A stretch of DNA of 64,000 nucleotides from Halobacteriovorax sp. (GTDB taxonomy: Bacteria > Bdellovibrionota > Bacteriovoracia > Bacteriovoracales > Bacteriovoracaceae). The notes under the pieces were generated by a model. It ran no database searches and had not been told where the DNA came from. It worked only from the letters and a program-made list of their open reading frames with translations. The stretch covers positions 26,722-90,721 of the forward strand of contig PBCC01000007.1 of the NCBI GenBank assembly GCA_002716825.1, given 5' to 3'. Shown here one piece after another: positions 35,497 to 43,319 of the stretch (position 1 is its first letter; each line of letters begins with the position of its first letter). A program made the position numbers and the translations under genes.

Positions 35497-36584
35497 GATT
35501 TGTACTACTCGTTTTATTGCTGCCAAGCTTGGCTCAAGCTTATGTGGAGAATATTACCCATGGCTATGTCAACTGCATGGCCTGCCACATTTCACAAAGT
35601 GGAGGCGGAGTTCTGACAGATTATGGCAGATCTTTGTCTAAGGAACTCATGAGCACCTGGCAAGGATGGAATGGGATTGAAAAGCCATTATTTGGAGCGA
35701 TCGAAAATAGCGAAAAGATTAAAATTGGTGGCAATATTCGATCGATTCAAACACATTTAAAAAATGATTCCTTTAAACAGGGTCAAGCATTTATCATGCA
35801 GCAGAATATAGAAGTGGCCGCTCAATATATGCAATTATGGGTTGTGGCAACAGTTGGTCTTCAGGGAGGACCGAGCAGCTCTGCGACAAAGAATGATATC
35901 ATCTCTGAACGCCATTATATAAGTTACGACGTGAACGAAGAGTCACGACTCAGGGTTGGCAAGTTTAGAAGAAATTTCGGTCTAAACGACCCAGCTCATA
36001 CTAGACTTACTAAATCTCCACTAGGCTTTGGATCAAACTCAGAAACATATCAACTCGAGTTTTCAAAATTTAGTGAACAGGATGAAATTTTCATAGCAAC
36101 TGATTTAGGTGATATCAATGATCCTAAGTCTAAAGAGAGTGAAAAATCATTTCTGATTAATTATGCTCGATATATTGGTTCTGATTCAAAAGTAGGGGTC
36201 AACTATCTATATGGTGAGACCGGAAATAATCGACGCAACCTCTTTGGACTCTATAGTGTCTGGAAACTACCGTTTGAAATGTTTTTCAAGGGCGAAGCAG
36301 ACTATCAACAACTACTAAGCGCTGACGAAACAATACATCTTATGGCCTCAACATTAACTCTTGGCTACCAGGGTTTTAAGGGTTTCACTCCTTATCTCGT
36401 AAGCGATTTTGTACAAAGAGACTTAAGTAAGCACAATACGAGAACCAGTCTTTTAGGAATTGGGACTCAATGGCTACCTCTTGCACATATTGAGTTTCAA
36501 GTTGAAATTCAAAAACGTATCGACAGGACTCCGAGGCGAATTGCTAGCAATATTGCTTGGATGATGTTTCATTTTTATTTGTGA
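35493..36584 (+). CDS. Outer-membrane barrel with an N-terminal haem c site (Cyc2-like architecture)
   Basis: 363 residues. Signal peptide ending AQA16, then immediately a single haem motif CMACH (28-32) with SGGGVLTDYGRSL, then from about residue 75 to the end a run of beta strands finishing IAWMMFHFYL. One haem plugged at the front of a porin-like barrel is the layout of Cyc2-type outer-membrane cytochromes; homology to Cyc2 itself is not shown. Related haem/barrel proteins with C..CH..GGG..YGR are, from memory, found in other predatory/delta-type bacteria. Coupled to YceI by ATGA and 6 bases before the flavoprotein gene. Confidence 0.8.
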   Translation: MRFVLLVLLLPSLAQAYVENITHGYVNCMACHISQSGGGVLTDYGRSLSKELMSTWQGWNGIEKPLFGAIENSEKIKIGGNIRSIQTHLKNDSFKQGQAFIMQQNIEVAAQYMQLWVVATVGLQGGPSSSATKNDIISERHYISYDVNEESRLRVGKFRRNFGLNDPAHTRLTKSPLGFGSNSETYQLEFSKFSEQDEIFIATDLGDINDPKSKESEKSFLINYARYIGSDSKVGVNYLYGETGNNRRNLFGLYSVWKLPFEMFFKGEADYQQLLSADETIHLMASTLTLGYQGFKGFTPYLVSDFVQRDLSKHNTRTSLLGIGTQWLPLAHIEFQVEIQKRIDRTPRRIASNIAWMMFHFYL

Positions 36585-36590
36585 GGCTCT

Positions 36591-37184
36591 ATGAATGAAC
36601 AACTTGAAGCTAGCACTAATTTTTATCAGTCGATGTCTATGCGCCGATCAATTAGAAATTTTAGTCGTAAGAAAGTTTCTAAGAAAATTCTAATCAATGC
36701 TATCAAAACGGCTGCCACCGCACCAAGTGGTGCTAATAAACAACCCTGGCATTTTGCCATTGTTAACAAACAAGAAATTAAGGATGAAATTAGAAGAGCT
36801 GCTGAGGAAGTTGAAAGAGACTTCTATCAACGAAGAGCATCGAATATTTGGCTGGAGGATTTAAAACCCTTTAAAACCGGACCGATAAAACCATATTTAA
36901 GTCAGGCAAGTTCTTTGATCGTCGTTTTTACGAGAACCGAACAAAGCTATTACCCTATTGAATCAACAGGAATTGCAGTTGGATTTTTACTAGCTTCTCT
37001 GCATCAATCGGGGCTCGCAACTTTAACTCATACACCCAAGCCTATGACTTTTCTTAACAGCAAGCTTGGTCTAGACAAGACCTATAGACCTTATATGATT
37101 ATTGTCGCAGGGTATGCGCAAAAAAGTATAGAACTACCCTTGATAACTAAAAAACCACTCTGTGAGATCTTGAGTCTTCATTGA
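36591..37184 (+). CDS. Nitroreductase-fold flavoprotein resembling iodotyrosine deiodinase
   Basis: 197 residues, no signal peptide. FMN-binding RRSIRNF (18-24) and APSGANKQPW (44-53), then IAVGFLLASLHQSGLATLTHTP (in parts). Glu75, Tyr79 and Lys100 are spaced exactly like the substrate-clamping Glu157/Tyr161/Lys182 of human iodotyrosine deiodinase as I recall them, and the surrounding EE..E...Y..R....W..DLK..K...IK matches that family rather than generic nitroreductases. It may dehalogenate halotyrosines or reduce a related phenol. Last gene of the redox operon; GAGG precedes the ATG. A 7-bp hairpin (37173-37189) spans its stop codon. Confidence 0.8.
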   Translation: MNEQLEASTNFYQSMSMRRSIRNFSRKKVSKKILINAIKTAATAPSGANKQPWHFAIVNKQEIKDEIRRAAEEVERDFYQRRASNIWLEDLKPFKTGPIKPYLSQASSLIVVFTRTEQSYYPIESTGIAVGFLLASLHQSGLATLTHTPKPMTFLNSKLGLDKTYRPYMIIVAGYAQKSIELPLITKKPLCEILSLH

Positions 37185-37192
37185 AGACTAGC

Positions 37193-37198
37193 TATTAT
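37193..37198 (+). promoter_or_regulatory. -10-like TATTAT next to the TPMT start
   Basis: TATTAT ends 5 bases before the ATG at 37204 and no Shine-Dalgarno is present; another candidate leaderless start. Confidence 0.4.
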
Positions 37199-37203
37199 CA
37201 GAT

Positions 37204-37821
37204 ATGCCACTAAGTGAAAATAAACAATTCTGGGAGCAAGCTTGGGCCGATGGCCGCACGCGCTTTCATCGTCCAGATCCAAACGCAGGCCTCATCAAAT
37301 ATGCGCAGACCATCTTTGATTCAGGAGATCGCGTTTTAGTCCCATTATGTGGCAAAAGCGTTGATATGCTATGGCTAAGTGAACGTGGCTTTGGGGTCAG
37401 TGGCGTTGAAGTTGCCAGGCTGCCAATTGATGAATTCATTAGTGAGAATAATCTAGATGGCACATGGAGTGATCACTCTTATCAAGTTAAAGGTCAGCGC
37501 ATTAGTATCTTTCATCAGGATTTTTTTAATCACGATGGTCGCTACGAAGCCATCTACGATCGCGCTTGTCTCGTTGCTCTCGCGGCCCCTTTAAGAGTAA
37601 GAATGGCCGAACGCTATAAAGCCTTACTCAAGCCAAACGGTCGAATTCTACTCATTACGTTAAAGCATCCCACCGCTGATGGCCCGCCCTTTAGTATATC
37701 AGATGAAGAGATTAACAGACTGTTTGCTAAAGATTTTTCAATCGAACTACTCGAGATTGCAAGTGCTCCTGTTGACGAGAGAACGATTGAGATTAGAAAG
37801 CTGGAATTGCTATGTCCCTAG
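37204..37821 (+). CDS. tpm: Thiopurine S-methyltransferase family protein
   Basis: 205 residues. FWEQAWADGRTRFHRPDPNAGL (in parts), VLVPLCGKSVDMLWLSERGFGVSGVE (SAM site) and YDRACLVALA are hallmarks of bacterial TPMT. Such enzymes methylate chalcogen compounds (thiols, selenite/tellurite). It overlaps the LysE exporter gene by 10 bases, suggesting a modify-and-export pair. Confidence 0.93.
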   Translation: MPLSENKQFWEQAWADGRTRFHRPDPNAGLIKYAQTIFDSGDRVLVPLCGKSVDMLWLSERGFGVSGVEVARLPIDEFISENNLDGTWSDHSYQVKGQRISIFHQDFFNHDGRYEAIYDRACLVALAAPLRVRMAERYKALLKPNGRILLITLKHPTADGPPFSISDEEINRLFAKDFSIELLEIASAPVDERTIEIRKLELLCP

Positions 37822-38432
37822 TCATTGGCCTGATCACTGGCTTTCTTATGTGTATTCCCATTGGCCCTATCAATGTTTGGGTTATCAACACACGCATCAA
37901 AAAAAATGCCGCCACAGCATTAGCAATCGCTCTAGGTGGGTCACTTATGGATCTTGCCTATTTTTATACCATCCTTTCTGGTCTTTCCTTTTTTGAGTTC
38001 ACCCAGACCTCAGGTTTCTACTTCAAACTCATTGGTATTCTTGTCATCCTTGTTATGGGAGTTAAAGAGCTCATGGCCAAAGGTGATATCGAAATTGCAC
38101 AGGGAGAAAAGGTCACCAACAAGGGGCTCATGGCCGGTTTTATGACAGGAGTGTTGATCTATACTTCTAATCCAACGCTTATTCTTACCATGACCGGACT
38201 TGGTGCATTTATTAAGAGCCTGGAAATATTTGAGTTCAATCAACTTAATATTGTCCTTTGCGCTCTAGGACTTAGTATAGGCTCATTTTTGTGGTTTGTC
38301 CTTCTAGTCAAAGTAGTCGATCGTTATCAAGAAAAAATCCGAGAAAAATACTTAGAACTATTTAGCCGCACCAGTGGAATCCTTATGGTCGCCCTAAGTA
38401 TGTATATGGGTTACAAGTTAGCAACTCTATAG
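37812..38432 (+). CDS. LysE/RhtB-family exporter
   Basis: 206 residues with six hydrophobic segments. The first carries CIPIGPINVWVIN, the variant of the PGP motif of LysE-type amino-acid exporters. Starts inside the tpm gene. Substrate unknown. A 10-bp palindrome AACCTAGGTT follows it at 38436. Confidence 0.85.
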   Translation: MSLVIGLITGFLMCIPIGPINVWVINTRIKKNAATALAIALGGSLMDLAYFYTILSGLSFFEFTQTSGFYFKLIGILVILVMGVKELMAKGDIEIAQGEKVTNKGLMAGFMTGVLIYTSNPTLILTMTGLGAFIKSLEIFEFNQLNIVLCALGLSIGSFLWFVLLVKVVDRYQEKIREKYLELFSRTSGILMVALSMYMGYKLATL

Positions 38433-38500
38433 CTGAACCTAGGTTAATTAGAAAAATCTAAATATGCCCTACTCTTTATGAAACTAACCAAAGGTGTTTC

Positions 38501-39163
38501 ATGAAGATTATCCTTATAAGCCTAGTTCTACTTTCCGGCATGGCTCATTCATTCGAGATAGACCCCACTCGCTTTGACACTCTCCCTGATAAAGCAAAAG
38601 AAGTCGTCCTAGACGCAATCGTTGATTTTCCTGATCGAAGACCAAGTGTTGGCGATCAAGTACCCGATGATTTCTCCATGATGATGACAATTGAAAGACT
38701 AAAGCAACCACTTGATCAAGTTTGGGCTGCCTACACAAGTGTGGCCCCTGCTATTGTTTGGTCGGGACCTAGAGTTAATTACGCCATGGCGATTGATCGC
38801 GATACCCAACAAGTCTATTATCCCGATGAAACTTCACCCAGGTTTAAAGAACGACTCATGTTTATGAATTATCTTAATTTCGTGGGCAAATACATGGTCA
38901 TAGGTCTTGAAGTGACAAAGATCGATCATGTAAAAAAAGAAATTGAGATCGCTTACCTCGAAGGTAATGCTTCTAGAGGAAAACAGATTCTAAAATTCAA
39001 AGCTAGTAAAAATGGAACTCAAATTAATCATATCAGTCTGTACCAAAGTGATTCTTGGTTTAGAGATCTAGTGGTTTATCCGTTTTTTCACCGCTTAACC
39101 ACGGGTGAGCATCATAAGCGTATGAAACGAATGATTTTAGAGAATAAAAAAAGCCCGCTATAA
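38501..39163 (+). CDS. Hypothetical secreted protein, possibly SRPBCC-like
   Basis: 220 residues; signal peptide ending MAHSF18; AAGGTG Shine-Dalgarno. The mature part has the alternating pattern of a helix-grip fold (MTIERLKQPLDQVWAAYTSV; QILKFKASKNGTQINHISLY) but no motif that fixes the family. The stop codon lies in the loop of the downstream terminator. Confidence 0.7.
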   Translation: MKIILISLVLLSGMAHSFEIDPTRFDTLPDKAKEVVLDAIVDFPDRRPSVGDQVPDDFSMMMTIERLKQPLDQVWAAYTSVAPAIVWSGPRVNYAMAIDRDTQQVYYPDETSPRFKERLMFMNYLNFVGKYMVIGLEVTKIDHVKKEIEIAYLEGNASRGKQILKFKASKNGTQINHISLYQSDSWFRDLVVYPFFHRLTTGEHHKRMKRMILENKKSPL

Positions 39164-39173
39164 AAGCGGGCTT
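39151..39173. terminator. Bidirectional terminator between convergent genes
   Basis: AAGCCCGC, TATAAAA, GCGGGCTT. The stem is flanked by A-rich sequence on the left and TTCATTTC on the right, so it can act on both strands. The TAA stop of the plus-strand gene (39161-39163) is in the loop. Confidence 0.8.
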
Positions 39174-39197
39174 CATTTCAAAAACTTTTAAACTGAA

Positions 39198-40523
39198 TTA
39201 AAGCTTAAACATTGAAGGAAGTGGAAGCACGAAGCCTTCACTCTTAACGTTAGACTTAGTGTCAGTTGAAGGTACATCTTGAACGTCAGTGATCGAGTGA
39301 CGAATCGCCAGATCAACATTCATTGAACGTGAAAGCTCAGCAGCGCGAACAGCACGAGCTGTGTTCACTGTACCAGAAGTCTTAACCTTACCTACAAGCC
39401 AGTCACGAATATCAACAGTACCAAGAATGATCTTCTTGATATCACGTGGTGAAAGTGAAGTGTTGGCATCTTTAACTTGGCCAGCAACATTCGCAACGTA
39501 TGGAGCCGCTTGTGATGTACCACTTACTACCAAGTACTTATTACCTGGAACAGTTGAGTCAATACCAACACCAGGAGCAGCAACGTCTACCATTTTTGCG
39601 CCGTAGTTTGAAAAGCTAGCAAGCTTATTAAACTCTAGAGCAGCTGCAACAGAAATGACGTTATCAGCTTGGATATTTGTTGGTGAAGTTGGGAACTTGT
39701 CATTGTTAAGACCATCGTTACCAGCAGCGAAAACGAACAGAGTGTTCTCTGCAGCTTGAACCATATGGTCGCCCTCTTTAATAAGAGTGTTTAGGAACTC
39801 AACAGTCAGCTCATGAATTTGCTCTTCAGTAGGTGGCTCTTTTCTCATGATTGTTCCAGCAAGCATTTCAACAATCATCTTAGCTTGTGGGTAACCCGTA
39901 CCGAATGAACCGTTTGCGATATCAACTTTATGTCCGTCAATATAACGAGCAACATTCGTAAGCATAACCATTTGCTGAGAAGCTAGAAGCTTAAGTCCTT
40001 GCTTGATTAAGAAAAGACCAGGTCCTGATTTGTCTGCTTTGAATGGCAGCTTAACTTCAGTTGGAATAATCTTAACGGCCATAATTTTGGCAAGATCAGA
40101 ATCTTTAGCAGTGATGCCGGCAACGTGAGTTCCGTGCATGAAGTTGCCATAGACTTGAAGAGATTTGATAAACTCTTCATCTTGAACCTTCATCTTAACC
40201 CAATCTTTTTCTTCCTGAGTAGCCGTGCCATAGAAAGACTTGGTTTGGATTTCAAAGAAACGACGAACATCAAAAGTTAGAGTACCCATGTATGAGTAGT
40301 CGATGATTTGATTGTTCGACTCAGCGAAATTCCAACCATTGATATCGTCTTGATAACCATTGTAGTCATCATCGCGATCGTTGGCTTCAACTTCACCTTC
40401 GTTAATCCAAGCTTTATCGTAAAGCTCTTTGTGTAATAGATCAGTACCGGAATCGATAACTGCAATCGAAGCACCATGAGCAGTGAATGCACTCATAGCG
40501 AATATAGCTAGCAACTTTTTCAT
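39198..40523 (-). CDS. Secreted subtilisin-like protease without a propeptide
   Basis: 441 residues, S8 family. Triad Asp24 (AVIDSGTD), His130 (HGTHVAG) and Ser337 (SGTSQAAP), with oxyanion Asn269 (AAGNDG). The catalytic Asp follows the signal peptide (ending AHGA) by only a few residues, so there is no room for the usual I9 prodomain. A large insertion lies between Asp and His (about residues 60-125). GGAGG precedes the ATG. First of three secreted serine proteases. Confidence 0.93.
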   Translation of the reverse strand: MKKLLAIFAMSAFTAHGASIAVIDSGTDLLHKELYDKAWINEGEVEANDRDDDYNGYQDDINGWNFAESNNQIIDYSYMGTLTFDVRRFFEIQTKSFYGTATQEEKDWVKMKVQDEEFIKSLQVYGNFMHGTHVAGITAKDSDLAKIMAVKIIPTEVKLPFKADKSGPGLFLIKQGLKLLASQQMVMLTNVARYIDGHKVDIANGSFGTGYPQAKMIVEMLAGTIMRKEPPTEEQIHELTVEFLNTLIKEGDHMVQAAENTLFVFAAGNDGLNNDKFPTSPTNIQADNVISVAAALEFNKLASFSNYGAKMVDVAAPGVGIDSTVPGNKYLVVSGTSQAAPYVANVAGQVKDANTSLSPRDIKKIILGTVDIRDWLVGKVKTSGTVNTARAVRAAELSRSMNVDLAIRHSITDVQDVPSTDTKSNVKSEGFVLPLPSMFKL

Positions 40524-40648
40524 TAAGAACCTCCGTGTCTAAGCCACGCTAAATAACAGAATAAGATAAGCGTTAATTAAAACGCCCAGAAGTTGAACTG
40601 TCCCGTCCAACATTCTGTCTTTTACTGTCATTTTTGAGGTTTTAAATC

Positions 40649-42154
40649 TTAAGCTAACTTTCTAACTTTACCGACATTTCCGACCAAAAAGATCAACATT
40701 AATCCCACGATCATGCCGCCGCCAAAGTTACCAGGACCACCAGTCATATCAACACTGCCACAGGCGCCACCACCCTCTTCGTCAGAGCGTGTAATGATTG
40801 GTGTAGGGTTTGATGTATTAAGTGGGTCACTACCAGAGAGAATAGGATCTTCAGCTATTGTGCGGGCCGCTTCTGCGACTGCTGACACGGCGAAAACAAA
40901 TCCGCCACCACAACGTCCTTGGACACTGCACATACCACTCATTTGCGAACCGCTGGCGCGCAAAATTCTCTCAACTTGGTGGGCCGCAATATCAGTATTC
41001 ACACTTTTCATTAAAGAAACGATGCCAGCGATATGTGGCGCCGCCATAGAAGTACCGCTCATCTCAGTCACTGTATCTGAGCCTGGAGATGTGCGACCTG
41101 TATTTCCAAGCGAGACAACACCATTTGGTGATTGTCCGCCGGGTGCCACGATATCAACAGCGCTGCCATGATTTGAAAACCATGAGAGTGCACGTGACTT
41201 ATTAGAAGCACCAACTGTTACAACATTATTACAAGTTGCTGGTGTCACTGGATTTTGATCGATGTCTTGTGCACTATTACCGGCGGCCACTACAACAACG
41301 GCACCTTGAGTGACGGCGTAATCAATCGCCGCTTGCATGGTGAAGTCGCATCTGCCAGAACCACCAAGACTTAGGTTAATAACTTTTGCTGGATTAGGAT
41401 TGGGACGAAGACCATTAACGATGCCTTGTGGTCCACCTGCGGCCCAACGAATGCCATCGGCGATATCAGAAGTGTAGCCACCACATTTACCAAGCACGCG
41501 AATTGGCAAAAGTTTGGCGCGAGGATTGATACCCGCAACATCTTTACCATTATCTGTTTCGGCTAAAATTGTTCCGGCCACGTGAGTGCCGTGCCAAGAG
41601 GAATTACTTGATTGACCTTGGTAACAAGGATCACCCGGAGCAATCCAATCACCCGGATCGCTAGCATCGCGATCGCGCCCATCACCATCATTAGACATTG
41701 ATGTATCGCTAATAAGGTCGGCCCCTTGAAGAATGCGGCCACCAAAGTCGCGATGGTCACGAATACCTGTATCAACAACAGCGACGACGATGTCTTCGCC
41801 TTCGCTTTCTGTCCACACTGTATTGAGATCAATTCCAGAGAAGTTATCAAAGAAGTGCCATTGATCATCAGCGCGAGGATCATTGACGCTTGGATTAGTC
41901 ATACCAAAATGCGAGAGAACTCTATCCTCTTCAACAATGGCCACGTCGGCCCATTGCTTTTTGGCCTCTTCGACCGACTCACCTTCTTTTAGTTCGACAA
42001 TCATGCGGCCGCTATCAGGGGCGCTTCGACCTGAACTTCTGCCTAAGAATTTACCATCCTGGTCTTTCTTAAAATTGACGATCAAACGCTTGGGCATTTG
42101 CGCCGACAGAGTAAGGGGAAATAAAAGAATGAGTACTAATAAGCGTGTGACCAT
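40649..42154 (-). CDS. Secreted subtilisin-like protease with I9-type propeptide and C-terminal membrane tail
   Basis: About 501 residues from the ATG at 42154 (AAGGAAGG upstream), which starts a good signal peptide; an in-frame ATG 14 codons earlier is rejected. An I9-like prodomain (PKRLIVNFKKDQ...AIVEEDRVL) precedes the S8 domain with VVAVVDTGIRDH, WHGTHVAGTI and SGTSMAAPHIAG. The C terminus has ACGSVD, a Gly-rich stretch, a hydrophobic segment (MIVGLMLIFLVGNV) and a basic end, like a sorting or anchoring tail. Confidence 0.94.
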   Translation of the reverse strand: MVTRLLVLILLFPLTLSAQMPKRLIVNFKKDQDGKFLGRSSGRSAPDSGRMIVELKEGESVEEAKKQWADVAIVEEDRVLSHFGMTNPSVNDPRADDQWHFFDNFSGIDLNTVWTESEGEDIVVAVVDTGIRDHRDFGGRILQGADLISDTSMSNDGDGRDRDASDPGDWIAPGDPCYQGQSSNSSWHGTHVAGTILAETDNGKDVAGINPRAKLLPIRVLGKCGGYTSDIADGIRWAAGGPQGIVNGLRPNPNPAKVINLSLGGSGRCDFTMQAAIDYAVTQGAVVVVAAGNSAQDIDQNPVTPATCNNVVTVGASNKSRALSWFSNHGSAVDIVAPGGQSPNGVVSLGNTGRTSPGSDTVTEMSGTSMAAPHIAGIVSLMKSVNTDIAAHQVERILRASGSQMSGMCSVQGRCGGGFVFAVSAVAEAARTIAEDPILSGSDPLNTSNPTPIITRSDEEGGGACGSVDMTGGPGNFGGGMIVGLMLIFLVGNVGKVRKLA

Positions 42155-42265
42155 TTTTCCTTCCTTGGAGAGGTCTATCGCTATTGTAACTTTCAAATCC
42201 CGGGCCAGCGTCCCAGCACATTATTCCGGTGTATTAGACGGTTATACTCGGGGGCAAATTGACCT

Positions 42266-42299
42266 TAAAAACGCAAAATGGCCCCTATATAGGGGCCAT
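42266..42299 (-). terminator. Terminator of the trypsin-like protease gene
   Basis: A 22-bp perfect palindrome (42278-42299; arms ATGGCCCC and GGGGCCAT around TATATA) is followed on the minus strand by TTTTGCGTTTTT. Confidence 0.85.
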
Positions 42300-42336
42300 C
42301 TTATTGAATCTTTGAATTTTATTTTGCAGCGTGTAA

Positions 42337-43242
42337 TTATTTAGTTTCTTCCGCTGGAACGTTACCACCAAGGATATCCATTAGGGCTTGGATATTAGTG
42401 ATACGTGTGACGTCTTCGCCGCGACAACCTTCGTCAGTGCAATGATTAGAAACACGACAACCTTGACCATAGTCGTAGTTATAATCGTTCTCGCCGCGAA
42501 CTAGGATCCCTTCAACCACACCAGTTTCTGCGTTAAATACTGCTGAACCAGAGTTACCACCGTAAGTATCTAGGTTAGCAATGAAGAAAACTGAGCTGTC
42601 GTTACTGCGAACGTTAGCGCCAGCAGCAACTTTAGTTGGAAGACCAGTTGGGTGACCTATCACAACGATTGGAGTCTTATCTTCGATTTTACCAGTTGTA
42701 CGAACAGTAAGTGGCGTACGATCAGTCACCTTGCGATCAAGACGGATAAGAGCGAAGTCATCCTGGCTTGAGCGATCAAGTGATTGAGAGATAATTTTGC
42801 TACAGCCATAAACATTTGAAGCGTCAACAGTCATAGCTGCTTCAGTGTTGGCATCATTATTAGCGTAACCGAATACCCATTTGTTTGAAGCACAGTCATC
42901 AGCTGAAGTCATACAGTGACCAGCCGTTACGAGAAGGTCTTCACCAACTAGAAAACCTGAACAGTTAGCAGCTGTCATTTGCTCAGAAAAACGCTCAGAC
43001 TCACACATGCCGCGCTCTTTAAGAGATGGGCCTGTAATAGTAGCAAGATCGCCTTCGATAGTGATTTTTGAAGAATCGATCATACCAGCTGTTGATTTAG
43101 CAAGTTCAAGGTGAAGTGTATTTGTAACTTCATAAAGATCTAAACGGTCATCGGCACCGTAAATGACTTTATTATTTGTATCGCGAGCAAAGCTCAAAGT
43201 TGAAAGAGCTGCAAGTGCGATGATCATCCCTAATTTGTACAT
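42337..43242 (-). CDS. Secreted trypsin/V8-like serine protease
   Basis: 301 residues from the ATG at 43242 (AGGA upstream), giving a clean signal peptide ending SFAR; a frame beginning at 43308 is longer but has no such signal. Triad in LLVTAGHC (His), DDFALIRL (Asp) and GGNSGSAVF (Ser). Several Cys suggest disulfides, including a Cys cluster near the C terminus (GCRVSNHCTDEGCRG). Likely an exoprotease acting with the two subtilases on the same strand. Confidence 0.93.
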   Translation of the reverse strand: MYKLGMIIALAALSTLSFARDTNNKVIYGADDRLDLYEVTNTLHLELAKSTAGMIDSSKITIEGDLATITGPSLKERGMCESERFSEQMTAANCSGFLVGEDLLVTAGHCMTSADDCASNKWVFGYANNDANTEAAMTVDASNVYGCSKIISQSLDRSSQDDFALIRLDRKVTDRTPLTVRTTGKIEDKTPIVVIGHPTGLPTKVAAGANVRSNDSSVFFIANLDTYGGNSGSAVFNAETGVVEGILVRGENDYNYDYGQGCRVSNHCTDEGCRGEDVTRITNIQALMDILGGNVPAEETK

Positions 43243-43319
43243 ACGTCGTTTTCCTAGAAATAGTTGACTCAAAGATGACATTAAAGAATGCCCGAGCTTG
43301 TTCTTCAACTAACAAGTTC

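Noticed and set aside
3461..38445. CCTAGG palindromes recurring in intergenic regions (3461, 28593, 32756, 33705, 38438)
   Set aside because: The same hexamer is also frequent inside genes, so there is no evidence for a dedicated regulatory motif. One pair is explained by a terminator.
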